Source of the DNA: Plecoglossus altivelis
Taxonomy: Eukaryota; Chordata; Actinopteri; Osmeriformes; Plecoglossidae
Length of the DNA stretch: 64,000 nt
Assembly (NCBI GenBank): GCA_036571765.1
Contig: BROE01000007.1
Location: 7,876,026-7,940,025, forward strand
Direction: 5' to 3'
The notes under the pieces are model-generated. The model was not told the DNA's origin, did not search any database, and saw only the letters and a list, made by a program, of their open reading frames with translations. Position 1 is the first letter of the stretch, and the number at the start of each line of letters is the position of its first letter. The position numbers and the translations under genes were made by a program. This document shows positions 12,209 through 24,430 of this stretch, piece after piece.

Positions 12209-12410
12209 CCTGAGATCAGTCTCTGATGGTAAACTACAGGGGCCCCTGCCTTTACTCTGACCTGAGATCAGTCTCTGATAGTGAACTCCAGGGGCCCCTG
12301 CCTTTACTCTGACCTGAGATCAGTCTCTGATGGTGAACTCCAGGGGCCCCTGCCTTTACTCTGACCTGAGATCAGTCTCTGACGGTGACCTCCAGGAGCC
12401 CCGGCCTTCA
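12205..12410 (+). repeat. 52-bp tandem repeat in the cbx2 3' UTR, four copies
   Basis: Copies of a 52-bp unit beginning GACCTGAGATCAGTCTCTGA start at 12207, 12259, 12311 and 12363; the fourth is diverged after about 40 bp. The first copy overlaps the cbx2 TGA stop codon. Each unit also contains CAGGGGCCCCTG, a 12-bp perfect palindrome. Confidence 0.92.
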
Positions 12411-13147
12411 CACTTTTCCCCAGTGACCATTCTCCTGGATGTCATCAGGACAACAGCAGCACCTGTGAAGTGTCTAGCTTGGGGCTTCAAAAAGCTAGGT
12501 GGCTTCGGCCCTGGTGTCTGTGGAACCTTGTATAGAGAACTGTTACTGGGCTTGTATTGGAGATCTTTGGACTGACTGAAGCACACACCCACACACATAC
12601 CACCATCAGCCTGTTTTGTTCCCTTCTGGACCAAAGGAATCATGAATGTGAATGGTGTTTTATTTTGTCAGAATTTCAGTTATTTGAAGCTCCAGCTGTG
12701 TCCCATTCCTGAATTTCCACCTTTCAAATGGTGCCATTTTCATCCTGATGCCAGCCAGTGTTAATGACCTGCATAACCTACACTCTGAATACAATCACTT
12801 ATTCATCGTGTTCCAGGTCTTTGGAGGTGAAATATTATTTTAATTTATATTTATAAAAATGTTGTGTATATGTGTATGTACTTGGTGCTTATCAGGTGAA
12901 GCACCTTTGGAAATACCTTGCCTGTGTGCCTACAGTTTCTAAGGCCTTGGTATAAACCATTATAAGTACTTATAAATGTGGCTGGTGCTACCAAGACTGC
13001 TGTTTTGTGTGTGTGTGTGTGTTCTCATGTCTGTTAATGGTCTCATTAACTGTGAAACATTAGAAGAAAACATTGGGAATGGTGACACTTCTAATCTAAA
13101 GAGATAGTGAGATCTACTTATTGCATATTCACATAATTGGACACAGC

Positions 13148-13250
13148 TGACTGGAGATAGGTTTAGCTCAGTAGTAAGGGTTTTGACTGCAGTTGAAGAT
13201 ATCCCCTACGTGTGTTGCTTTAGATAATTGTGCTTCGTTAATACATAGAT
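13148..13250 (+). mobile_element. Degenerate tRNA-derived SINE
   Basis: TTTAGCTCAGTAGTAAGG resembles a tRNA A-box head, followed by TTTGACTGCAGTTGAAGATA in the style of fish SINE tRNA-related regions. TTGCTTTAGATAATTGTGCT resembles the TTTGGATAAAAGCGTCTGCTAA tail shared by many fish SINEs. The copy is old, with many substitutions and a degraded B-box. Assignment is from recalled family features, not a search. Confidence 0.5.
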
Positions 13251-14500
13251 ATCAAGAAAAATGAGTTTGGATCTTCAGACAGCCAGTAGAGGGCCCTCTC
13301 ACACATACGCTTGTGTTCCTTAGCACACAAGCATTACTGCTTGTGTGTGTGTTAAGGACGCATAATTATCAACGCAGCTCTCCTGTATCCCCAGTGTGCA
13401 AGTGTTTTCATAACACCACGAGCTCGTATGTACAGGCATGAGAGGACTCTACACCCTGCTAATAGAGACAATCACAGACCCAGCAACACACTCCCATAAC
13501 TCTCCCCACCACACACACGCACGCACACACACACGATGCTTCATGCCACTCACAGGCCCTCTGTTATGGTTGAGGAGAGTAATAGCAGCAGTGAGGAGCG
13601 TGAGTGACACAGACTCGTATCCTGGCGAGCCACAGTGTGGGTGATTAATGGGCGGCTTCTCTCCCGCTCGGTGGAATTTTCCCAAAATAAGTTAGTGTCA
13701 ACAGAGTGCGACAGAGAGGCCCTCACACCCCACTGGTATGCATAAACAGTCTGAACACTGCAGAGCAGTGTAATCCCCTCCCTTTCTGCACACACACACA
13801 CACACACTCTCGCACACTACACGTGCATACGCACACGCATACACACCCGCATAGGGGTGCACTCAAGACTTAGCCACAGTGTGCGATGTTGAGGCATGCT
13901 CGAATGGTATAGTCAGGCAAATATAGACATAAGAGAGATTAGAGACAGACGTCAAGACACAGGTTGACATGCGTACACCTCACGCACACATTCGCATATG
14001 GACAGACTCGTGCAGACGCGCATGCATGCACAAGACATAGCGGCTACCTAACGGCAGGTCTGTCTGCTCTACCTTGGCATAAATACACCCTGACTGTCAT
14101 CAGTCTTCTGGCACTTGGACCACTCAATATCACAACAGCTTGCCCCCCTGCCTCTATCCAGCCCTCTCCTCCAACCCTCTCCTGCCTCACTCTCCCACAC
14201 TCCTCTGGCCTTTCCTCCTCCACAGAGCTTTGTGGTTCAGGGGTGCTTTATCTGCCTTTGTGTTTCCCTCTGCCTCGGCCAGCCCCACTATCGCTTTCTG
14301 CCTCTGCATTTATCGTTCTTTGAACCTCCTCCTCAGCACTTCATCCCTCCATCTCCCAGCCCTCCTTCCATGTGAGCTATCCCGATGTAACCTGGACAAC
14401 TATCTGTGGATGAAATGCACAGATGAAACACTGGCACTAGATACACTGTCTACTAATGACCAGGTAGTCATACAGGCATCTCAGGGTGGTTCTGGGGTGC

Positions 14501-14502
<2 letters not shown>

Positions 14503-14562
<60 letters not shown>
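14503..14562. repeat. (GT)n microsatellite
   Basis: About 29 GT repeats. Confidence 0.95.
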
Positions 14563-14563
<1 letters not shown>

Positions 14564-14826
14564 TCCCTGCTGTAGATGTATCCTGGCTTGTGGGAGGGAT
14601 GGAGGGCAGGAAACAATGTCAAGTATTTGGAGAGTACCACTCAGAAACTAGGCTAGGTGGCAGGTTTGTTAGAGCTGCAGCTGTGTGTCTGTGTCTATGT
14701 GTAGCTATGTGTGTCTGTGTCTATGTGTGTATGTGTGTCTGTGTGTATGTGTCTCTGTGTCTATGTGTTGTACGTGCCCACAGGCTCAGGTTGTGTGGGT
14801 TTAGGATGCGCAGCAAGGTTTTGCAT

Positions 14827-14840
14827 AACGTGTGTGTGCA

Positions 14841-14900
<60 letters not shown>
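14827..14900. repeat. (GT)n microsatellite
   Basis: A GT run of more than 30 repeats with small interruptions at its 5' end. Confidence 0.95.
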
Positions 14901-14902
<2 letters not shown>

Positions 14903-16274
14903 CGCGAGCATGAGAGACCTGGCGGCAGCCTGGATGGAGTTGCAGGCTGTCTCCTCACACGCCAGAGTGAAAACCTTGGAACGTCTGTGTGTGACATCCT
15001 CCTCCCTCCTCTTCCTCTACCTCCCCCTCCCCCCGGGCCTGTCACTCCCGCACCTTCACAGCTGTCATAGGAGTGCCATAACCTGTCACAGCTGTGCCAC
15101 AAGAATCCTGGAGCCTGTGGTGTGCGTGTGTGTTGCTTTGACTGAATGGAAGTCTGACTCCATGTCTCAATATCAAGAGAGTGTGATAGCGTACCACCTA
15201 CTGATCAGACCATCTCGGAGCCGCTGCCTGCATTCCTGAGGAGCAATGCAGACGCAAATCCACAGCAAGGGGTGTGTGTGGGGGTGTGCACCCTGGGTAC
15301 ATGTGTGAGACTGCAGAATTGAAACTTGGAACATTTCACTTTTTTAACTGGGGTGAAGGGAGGGTGTTGGAAGAGGGGTCGGCCTCAGCCATGATGTATT
15401 CACTGTCACGATAAACAAGAAGAGAGGAGAGACAAAGGAGAGAGTGAAAAGCTAAGGCATGATCATGCACACACACACACACACACACACTTGTTAAATA
15501 GATGGGGAACAGACTGTTCTTGTGTTCTGAGCTGTGTGTGTGTGTTTATGCGTGTATGGGTGTCCATGCTAAACTCACCAATGTCTCCTCTCTCATGGCT
15601 TGCACCGCAGACATACAGTTTTCTCTATCCCTCCCATATGTTACTAGCTTTCTCGCTCTCTCTCACTCTCTCTCTCCCTCTCTCTCTCTCCCTCTCTCTC
15701 TCTCTCTTAATTGTTTACCTCCACACAGTTCACTTATGAAGGACAGAAACAGAAAAGTTCCATGACCAAGATGCTCCCAATACTGGAGCAAGGCTGTGCT
15801 GGGCACGGTCCTTTACAGACTTTACTGAAGAAAGCTTATAACACAACCTTCATAGATGCTGTAATGGCTTCGTAAACAGTTCCTGAACACTGTGTGCACC
15901 TTCCCTCTCAGTTGCCATCTCTCCATCTTCTCTCTCCCGCCTCCTTCTTCCACTCCGTTCTGGCTTTGTTTTCTCCTATTCCTCCCTCCTCCTCCCCCTC
16001 TCTCCTCCATCTGCCCCTCCATGGAACACTCAGACAGAATGCCCCCTGGGAGCCGCTTGATGTGTGGCCATTAGATGAGCTACCTCTGATATGATTTACA
16101 CACACATAACTGGTCTCTACTGTGTGTATGTCTGTTGACTGCCAGGCCTTTTCAATTTGTTTGTGTCTGTACACAAATGGCATGTATTGTGTGTGTTTGT
16201 AGCCTTCCTTTATTGCTCCCTGCTATCTTCTTCTCTTCCATGATTCTGGCAGTAATAACGAGTAACCAGGTTTC

Positions 16275-16390
16275 TAACACACACACATACACACACACAC
16301 ATACACATACACACACACACATACACACACACACATACACATACACACACACACATACACCTACACACACACACATACACACATACACAT
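16275..16390. repeat. (CA)n/(CATA)n microsatellite
   Basis: CA runs are regularly interrupted by TA, giving ACACACATACACATAC patterns. Confidence 0.92.
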
Positions 16391-16659
16391 CAAAGCCAGG
16401 CCTGACCTCGGTCAGCATACCTGTCCACCTTTGTTAGATAGTGTCCTGTTTGAAACCAGAGAGCACCACCCCACACACCTCACCCCACAATCCTTCTCCT
16501 CTCCTCCTTCACCACTACACTATCGCTCTATCCTTCTCTGCTCCCTCCCTTTCTCCACTGTCGTGACTCTCTTTGTCTTTCACTCTTTCTCCACCCCCGT
16601 TCTCTCATTTCACTTCTTCATTCATCCTTATTCCTCTCATTCCAAGATGCCAACCCTGT

Positions 16660-16965
16660 CCCTGCTCTCTACCTGTCTGTCTGCACCCCTCCATCCCTGT
16701 ACCTGCTCTCTACCTGTCTGTCTGCACCCCTCCATCCCTGTACCTGCTCTCTACCTGTCTGTCTGCACCCCTCCATCCTTGTACCTGCTCTCTACCTGTC
16801 TGTCTGCACCCCTCCATCCCTGTCCCTGCTCTCTTCCTGTCTGTCTGCATCCCTCCATCCCTGTCCCTGCTGCTCTACCTGTCTGTCTGCACCCTCCATC
16901 CCTCGTACCTGCTCTCTACCTGTCTGTCTGCATCCCTCCATCCCTGTCCCTGCTGCTCTCTCTAC
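16660..16965. repeat. 41-bp minisatellite, about 7 copies
   Basis: The unit begins CTCTCTACCTGTCTGTCTGC and ends CATCCCTGTACCTG. Successive starts at 16665 and 16706 give the 41-bp period. Later copies carry small indels. All three + frames stay open because the unit is pyrimidine-rich. Confidence 0.9.
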
Positions 16966-17631
16966 CTCTGTTTGTCTCCATCTCTCTCTCTCCCTTTGCA
17001 CTCTCTCTTTTCTCTGTTTCTGCTTCTTCCCACCCTGTCCTTTATAACAGGATTCAATCTAGCTGCACATCCCTCTAATTAAGACATTTCAGCAGACGTC
17101 TTAGAGTTACTTACTTGGCATGTAAACCTCATTAAAAGGTTGCATCCCTGAACAGGCTGGGAGACATCACCTCCAGAGATCCCAACGTTCTTTTAAAGAA
17201 CAGAATGGGGTTGATCTGAGGAGCTTTGATCCTTCATGAGGCAATTAAAATGTGTGTTTTCAATCTTTGATGTAGCACGCTAGTCCTGATTAGGAAGCTG
17301 TTCCTGTGCACTTTGGCAGAGGGATTCAGAACTTTCATGGGAAGGGTTCAGGAGTTGGTTTGTTGCCAGGTAGGGTATGCCACCCACCTTTGCTTTTGAT
17401 CATGTGTGTATGAGTCAGAGAGACTTAGGGTTAAGGTTAGGTGCGTTAGGGTTAGCGTAAAGCGTTCTGTGGAAGATCAGTACAGACTCTGCGTTCTGAG
17501 TCGTTGGAGTACTAACTGCTGCTCTGTCATTAATCAGAGGAGATTAATCACTGCTACTATTTCACATAGACAACCAAAACTCATTGTCCTCTCCTCTCAC
17601 TGACTGCCTTTGAACATTCCCCTCCGTCCTG

Positions 17632-17740
17632 CAGTCTCTCTCTCTCTCTCTCTCTCTCTGGATCTCTCTCTCTCTGGATCTCTCTCTCTCTCTGGATCTC
17701 TCTCTCTCTGGATCTCTCTCTCTCTGGATCTCTATCTGCT
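17632..17740. repeat. TCTCTCTGGATC tandem repeat
   Basis: TC runs are interrupted at intervals of 16-20 bp by GGATC. Confidence 0.88.
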
Positions 17741-18702
17741 CTGTCCTTTGGAGAATGAGTGCAGACGCAGGAAGAATGTTTCTACATGTGACCCCCCCCT
17801 CCACCCCCTCCACCCCCTCCACCCCCTCCACCCCAGTATGTATTTCAGGCGCCATGCAGCTTAAATGCAAGAATCTGAAAATGAAGGTCTTTAACTTTTA
17901 ATCCTTTTACAAAGACCCCTTAGACGGTCAGAGAAAGGCTGCTGTCTAACAGGGGGAGACCAGGACACTGGTAAAATAGTAGAGGGCTCTCAAATGCAAA
18001 CATACACACATACACACACACACACAAATGCACAAACTAGTATCACCACACACTTCTTTCAGCACACAGCTTGATGATGTCCTCTTAAAGATAACTCACA
18101 ATATAGCCCATTGTTTTGCCACAATATGTTTTTGTGTGTGTCAGTATGGTGTGTGAATTTGATGTCCGCCAAGTCCACAAATCTACTTTGTGTTTCTGGA
18201 AATGACTTGTCTTGTCTTGAAAAACATCCAAACTGCCCCAAACTAACTGAAGTTGTTTTCGCTAGTCATTTCAAGGTGTTTCCAACCTTTGTGCAACTAC
18301 TTGGGAACACAGAGAAGCATCTAATCTGGCAGACTAGAGCACACTTACAGGGACATGCTGCACACAGGAACACAGTGGGGCACGAAAGCACTTTCCTGGC
18401 AATCTAGCCACACAGCATGTTGTTCTTTCAAACTACTCTGACAAGCCGTTGGATGGCGAGAGGGGAACAGCAGCATTCGGTTACTTTAAATCAATGAAAT
18501 AGATCAATGTTTAGGCCTGAGGTTGAATTTAAAGCCTGGCTGAGTCTGGCGGGCTATCAACAGCAGAATTGTCTGGCTTTAGACCTCATCCATTACAGGA
18601 GAGAGAGCCATCCAGAGAGCCATCAGCTTCCCAGACATCAGACATCATCTGTAGCATCATTGTAACAAATCAGAAGTCCCTCTTGGGTGCCATTTGAGTG
18701 GT

Positions 18703-18708
18703 TTTATT
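18703..18708 (-). terminator. Candidate noggin polyadenylation signal
   Basis: TTTATT on the + strand is AATAAA on the noggin strand, about 385 nt past the noggin stop codon. The 18700-19092 interval is AT-rich and free of microsatellites, as expected for a 3' UTR. Confidence 0.45.
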
Positions 18709-19092
18709 GACAATGACTACATGGGTCTAAATAATAAATAGACTCCCTTTCCCTGTACGTACAGAACCTCCAAAAGATCCAGAAGATTAGAAAACAGCTT
18801 GCAAATCCTTCAGTAACAGTAGGCAAACAGTATGTCAAAGTATTTGCAGTACAAACCGCTCTTAATATAAATATCAATATACATCAACAAACAAATACAG
18901 TAGAACTTTAGTTATTGTAATAATACTGACCTTTTTACATCGTCTTAAAAGTTTGTCTTAAAATGAAATGGCACCACATATACACATAAAATATACATTC
19001 TTCTTACACTTGGCAGTGCATATAAAAATAATCATGGAGCTATGATTTATTTCAACATAATAATGATTTCCAAAGTTATTTTGCAGTTCTAT

Positions 19093-19764
19093 TCAGTTTG
19101 GACAAGAACACTTGCATTCTGATATAATGGGATACTGAACGAGTATCCATGAGCACTTCAAGTCCCCCTTTCTCTGCAAGCAGCGCCATCGTAAGATCGT
19201 AAAATGGGCCGATTTGGCAGGTTTGCAGACCATCCCTTCAGGGACTGAACAAGAGCGCTTATTGTAGCATTTCCCCCCTTTCACCCAGCGTGGCCAGAAC
19301 CGGGGCCCAAGGTCGTTCCATGAGTAAACGACCGGACAGAAGGCATAGGACCACAGCCACAGCTGCAGCCGTCTACGGAGCTTCTTACTGGGCTTCTGTT
19401 TCTTGCTGTGCTGAACTTCAAACTCGATGGCCTTGAACTCTTTCGGCATAGCTCCGGACGGCTTCTGTCTCAGCTCCCAGTCGCCCTGCTCCTCCTCCCC
19501 AACGTATTTGTCCTCTGGTGAGGTGATGGACATGAACAGGGGATCAAAATGGCTCCCAAGGGTGGAGCGGAGTTCCGTCTCGTTCAGGTCCCTCTCCTTT
19601 GGGTCTAGAACTGGGTCCGGGTCCTCCTTCAGAGGCACTATGGGGAGGTTGGTGCTTGGAATTGGCCGGAGGAGGAAGTAGTGTTGACACATGCCCTCCT
19701 CTATCCCCAACCCAAGAGACAGCACCAGCACAGCCAAGGCAAGGAGAGAGTAGGAGCTATCCAT
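19093..19764 (-). CDS. nog2: Noggin, secreted BMP antagonist (noggin-2 type), single exon
   Basis: This is an intact, intronless 223-residue frame, as usual for noggin. Noggin is secreted as a disulfide-linked homodimer that binds BMPs and blocks both receptor-binding sites, setting dorsal, skeletal and joint patterning. A signal peptide spans about 1-26, with QHYF starting the mature chain. The BMP-blocking clip follows ([13 protein letters not shown]), then a glycosylation site at Asn61 in [15 protein letters not shown] at about 102-109, a basic heparan-sulfate-binding stretch [12 protein letters not shown] at 121-132, and a cystine-knot region with nine cysteines from Cys143 to Cys221 ([21 protein letters not shown]). 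[15 protein letters not shown] and the LKCSWI ending resemble amphibian/fish noggin-2 more than mammalian NOG. The nog1/nog2/nog3 label needs a tree. It lies 8 kb downstream of ankfn1 on the same strand, matching human ANKFN1-NOG order. Confidence 0.95.
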   Translation of the reverse strand: MDSSYSLLALAVLVLSLGLGIEEGMCQHYFLLRPIPSTNLPIVPLKEDPDPVLDPKERDLNETELRSTLGSHFDPLFMSITSPEDKYVGEEEQGDWELRQKPSGAMPKEFKAIEFEVQHSKKQKPSKKLRRRLQLWLWSYAFCPVVYSWNDLGPRFWPRWVKGGKCYNKRSCSVPEGMVCKPAKSAHFTILRWRCLQRKGDLKCSWILVQYPIISECKCSCPN

Positions 19765-21936
19765 CGCCTTGAAAGAGGTTAGTTCCAGGACAGATCAAAT
19801 GGATGTAGTTCCACGACAGTAAAAGAGATAGTTCCAGGTGAGAGAGTGATGACCAATAGAATCCTCAAAGGAGATATGAGAGCATCCGTGTGTTTGTCCC
19901 GGGGGTTGTGAAGGTCACCTGGTGCAGTATTTCCGACCCATACAGTTTGAACAGACGCAAGCGCTCCCCCCAGGTGAATTTTGTACTCTGTGCAGTCCAA
20001 AAGTTCATCAGAAAGTTCCTCTAGGTCGTTGGCTGTTCACCATGGCAACCAGAGACTGCTGTCGAGGAGTGGAACGTCGATGTGCGCGATCAGCAGAATG
20101 TTTAACTTCCCAGATAAAAGTTTAGGACATGGGTCCAGGCAGAGACGTCACAGGTGCAAGGCGAGGCCACCAGCCCACCAGAGTAACTAATGAATCACTT
20201 CACTGACATTTTATGGCCATCAGTTTCAGAAGTGTGGTCTGGTCTGGCTGCATCTCCTCGGAGCTTGGGTGCTGGTCCTGATCAGGTCCGAGTCCAGCTG
20301 GAGTAAGAGCGGCTCCCTCAGCCTTCTATGCATGGCTCCTCACCGACGCACGAGCTGTTCCCTGTGGCCACACGGAGCCTCCTTTGGCTCCACCGATATA
20401 TCCACGCGGGCAGTGATGTAATCCCACATCTCTCTTTCTCTCTCTCTCTCTCTCTGCTTTTGCACCAGGCTGGAGCCAAACGACCCAAAGCCTTCCCCCT
20501 CTTCTCCCTCCTTCTTCTCCCTCCCTCCCTCCCTCCCTCCCATTATCCACTGAGTAGGGTGACGCTGCCCCCCTCCCCGCAGCACACACTTACGCACACA
20601 CCAAGAAACGTATCGTTTTACGTTTATTACGCCGTTTTATCATTGAGGGTAAATGGCCTGGGATGGCGATATGAAACTTTCAAAGCGGGTATTCAAACGT
20701 GGCATCCCTCCACCAAGTGAAAGTGCTGCACTAACTCCGCAGTCTCATAGTTGGCAGATGTGTCTCGTGGAGGGAATACCAACGGTCTCATAAATCAAAC
20801 GACAGTTCAAGTTCAACAGCGGAGGTGCCGAGAGCCGTCTCCTCTAGACAGACAAACTGCGAGAGGGGTTTTTACGAGGGCGCCTGTCCCGAAGACGACT
20901 GGTGCCAGAGCGCTGTTTATTTTAGAAGTCTCCCCACCTAGATGCTCTCAGCGTGTGTTTAGACGGACTCGGTACGGAGGCAGAGAGAGCAAAGTGCTGC
21001 TTTCATTGCCACTATTATTTATCATTTTATTCGACAAGGAAGCCTGTCGACTTTTATGCTTTACCATGAAAGAGGACGAAGTGTTTAAATTAAACACAAC
21101 TCAATTAATTTGGCGAGGCGCAACTTTGAGAATAAAGATAAACACTGGACATTGTAAAAGGGGGAGAAAAACTTTATTGATTGTTAATTCCAGGGAGTCA
21201 TAAATGAACGGCAGTAACAGGGAAAAACGGTTAAACAGTCACAATTCGATTAGTCACTCGCAGCACGGCCTTGGAGAGCGCGCCTCCTGCTCCCGCCAGA
21301 AGGCAAACCAGTGGAATGTGAGCGCGTGTAGTAAAGGCTGAGTTATGGCCCAGATAAAAAACAACTCTTGTCTGCGAGGTCGGTGCCGGTGCTGAGAAGC
21401 AGGGACGGAGAAAGAGCGACTGTGCTCCACTGGACCGCACGAGACAGGGACAAATAAGCCCCCGAATGTCGGGAACTTAGTTCCAACAGCGAGGGCCCAC
21501 GATCGCGGGAATTAATATGTCCGTGTAGAGTTATAGCCTTATTTTGGCGCAATATATCTGTCACTAGGGAAGAATTAACATGCTAGATCGAGTGGATATT
21601 TCTAGCTTTACTGTAATCTGCGTGTGACCGTCAAATTCTTTCTACTTCTGTCTTTCGTGCGAAAAACCAAGATCTATAGCAGACAGCTGACGTTCAACAG
21701 AGACAGAAGTGTGACCATCCTGATATGAGAAGTTCTGCTTTGATTCATCTAAATGGTTTGTTGTAGCCCCCTGCACCATCTCTCTCTCATTCTTTCTCTC
21801 TAATGAGGCTTGGGGTCATTTTCTGGCCTTCTGCTGTGTCGCTGTGCTGTGACAGGCGCCACTCCAAGAGGATGCTGGGATATCTCCCCCCAGGAAGTCA
21901 GAGGCAAAGCCATGATGCTCTGATAAGACTCCACAT

Positions 21937-21937
<1 letters not shown>

Positions 21938-21999
<62 letters not shown>

Positions 22000-22000
22000 A
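21938..22000. repeat. Compound (TG)n(AG)n microsatellite
   Basis: A TG run passes directly into an AG run of about 21 repeats. Confidence 0.93.
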
Positions 22001-23724
22001 TGTCAACAGGGCCGTGACCAGGGCCAAACCAGGACTCTGATTGCTGTCTACTAAGCTGGGTGGCACATGACCATCATAGTGATAGAAGAACTCAAAGCCA
22101 ATTTCTGGAAACATCTGGAAGTAGTCCTTTCAGTAGTTCAGCATCACCTTCACATAGAGTCACTGACACACTTGTGTTTGCATGTGATCCTGGGCCCTGT
22201 AATCCTGGGCCCTGTAATCCCCCCTTTCATGGAGAGGGCAGCCCAACAGCAGATGAGCAAGGACCTAGATTGTGGTCTGACCTAAGGAATGGTCCTCCCT
22301 TGGGGACAGGGAGGACGGAGTATGTGACATACTAGCCAGCAGATGATGGCTGTGGTGTGCTGGTTAAGTACCGTCTTAAGCACTAGCAAGAGTTCCTACT
22401 GTAAAAACATTACGTCATGAAGAGGACTGACTATCAGGTTCACTTATCATCTAAAGAGTTGCACCAGCGTCACAGTTTTCCGTATATTCCAGTTTTCTCC
22501 TGGAGTGTTTTTTCCTTCCCTCTCTTTCCAGCAGAGAGGAAATCCACATGTTCTGAATCACATTTTCCTTTGATTTTCCTGAAAATGATGGCGACACAGA
22601 CGAGTGGAGCGAATCTGGGACTTTTTTGGTGATTTCGCAGAGACGTGCGTTTATCGCACAGTCACACACACCCGTGCACACGCACACACGCGTTGTGTCA
22701 CGCTGTGTATGTGTGTGTCCTCTGATGTCTAAATACGAGGGACTTTCTAATCTTAATAGTAAATCTGCAGGCCTCCCAAGCTCATCCAGATCAGAGACCT
22801 TGTGTGTTCGGGTCTAATTCTCCTAGCAGACCTGCTGATGACCCGACAACACAGCAATTTGGACGCTCCATTTAGGTGCAAAGGCTTCAAGGTGGCAGAC
22901 AGAGGTCAGTTAACAAACACACACTCACTATCTGTCCATCCTTGAATGAAACACTAGTGAAATGAGAAAAAGGTCCCCAAACCAGTTCAGCATTATTAGC
23001 AAACAGGGGAAATTAGAGCCCATAGTGAAATAAAGGGCTGGGAAAGTAAAATCCAAAATGTTAAAAAAAAGGATAATTTCATGAGCTGTCAAGAGAGATG
23101 GATGGAGCTAGAAGGACAGGATAGACAGATCAGCGTGTCTTCTTTCTTGTTCGTCTGTGTGAGAGTGCCAGAGGCCTTGGTACGCAGGGCAGGAATTCTG
23201 TGGCTTGGAACGCCACGCCACATGCTCTGAGCGCTCCAACAGGAAACCTCCTGCCAGGAAGGGTGTGAGATTCCCGCCAGTTCACACCCTCCCATACTGT
23301 GACCTGCAGCCCCACAGACCTGCAGTCCCGCAGACCTGCAGTCCCACAAACCTGCAGCCCTGCTGTCTATTGTGGTAACCAGGAAGCTCACTCAGGTATT
23401 AACCTCATATGACCAAAGAACGATTGCATAACCGGGATAGTAACCAACCCAGGTAGGGTCTTTATTCACCAGAACAGAAAGCCCCCAAAATGCAAACAAA
23501 CTCAAATACTAACCCGATGGAGGGAAAGGTTAGCTGCCAAGCCTTGTCTAGCTGGAGCTTTAGACCTGTGTAAAGATGGAAACAATGTGTATTATCTGTT
23601 GGCTGTAGCTCCAACTGTGCTTGCTCTTTTTCTCCCAGCACTAGTCAGCTAATGTGCGGTGGCTACCCTGATTAGCTGATGAGGTGCAGCTGTGGTCCTC
23701 GTTAGCTGGGCAGAGAGTGGAATC

Positions 23725-23965
23725 CTGTGCTACTTCCTCTGAATCACCTGATCTATAGACCTACAGACTATCCACTGACCTGCAATTCTACTGACCATCC
23801 ACAGACCTGCAGCCCTACAGACTATCCACTCACCTGCAGACCTCCAGACTATCCACAGACCTGCAGTCCTGCAGACCATCCACAGACCTGTAGCCCTACA
23901 TACTATCCACTTACCTGTAGTCCTACAGACTATCCACAGACCTGCAGCCCTAAAGACTATTGACA
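23725..23965. repeat. 27-bp minisatellite, about 9 copies
   Basis: The unit is built around CAGACTATCCACAGACCTGC followed by AGCCCTA. The period is 27 bp, so the + frame stays open and encodes a DYPLTCSPT-like 9-residue repeat with no known function. A related word (ACAGACCTGCAGTCCC) recurs at about 23300-23355. Confidence 0.85.
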
Positions 23966-24004
23966 GACCAGGGAACCCTCACATACAACTGGCAGTGCCA
24001 CTAG

Positions 24005-24430
24005 GAGAGTGTGTTATTTGGTGAGTGTGTTACAACAGTGTGTTGCTAGGTGAATGTGTTACTACAGTGTGTTTTTACAGTGGGTTACAAGGTGAGTGTT
24101 TTACTACAATGTGTTACTTGGTGAGTGTATTACTGCAGTGTGTTAATACAGTCTGTTACCTGGTGAGTGTATTACTGCAGTGTGTTATTGCAGTGTGTTA
24201 CTCGGTGAGTGTATTACTGCAGTGTGTTATTGCAGTGTGTTACTCGGTGAGTGTGTCACTGCAGTGTGTTATTGCAGTGTGTTACTCGGTGAGTGTGTTA
24301 CTGCAGTTTGTTATTGCAGTGTGTTACTCGGTGAGTGTATTACTACAGTGTATTATTGCAGTGTGTTACTCCAGTGTGTTATTGCAGTGTGTTACTCGGT
24401 GAGTGTGTTACTACAGTGTATTACTCTTCA
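24005..24430. repeat. 42-bp minisatellite, about 10 copies
   Basis: The unit combines GTGTGTTACTCGGTGAGTGT and ATTACTGCAGTGTGTTATTG. Its 42-bp period keeps two frames open (CYSVSVLLQCVIAV-like repeat). Confidence 0.88.

Larger units (their letters stand above)
12411..18690. other. Intergenic region between cbx2 and noggin
   Basis: No exon chain was found. The first part is probably cbx2 3' UTR; no clear AATAAA was seen close by. The rest contains a degenerate SINE (about 13150-13250), GT tracts (about 14503-14562 and 14827-14900), a CA/TA tract (about 16275-16390), a 41-bp minisatellite (about 16660-16960), TCTCTGGATC repeats (about 17635-17735) and a CCCTCCACC run (about 17795-17835). No cbx8 or cbx4 coding sequence is present. 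Confidence 0.65.

Noticed and set aside
12411..18690. Search for cbx8 or cbx4 chromodomain exons after cbx2
   Set aside because: No chromodomain-like frame (EYLVKWRGW or similar) seen on either strand.
23725..24430. Regular repeats that might be a CRISPR array
   Set aside because: Units are directly tandem without unique spacers, and the genome is vertebrate.
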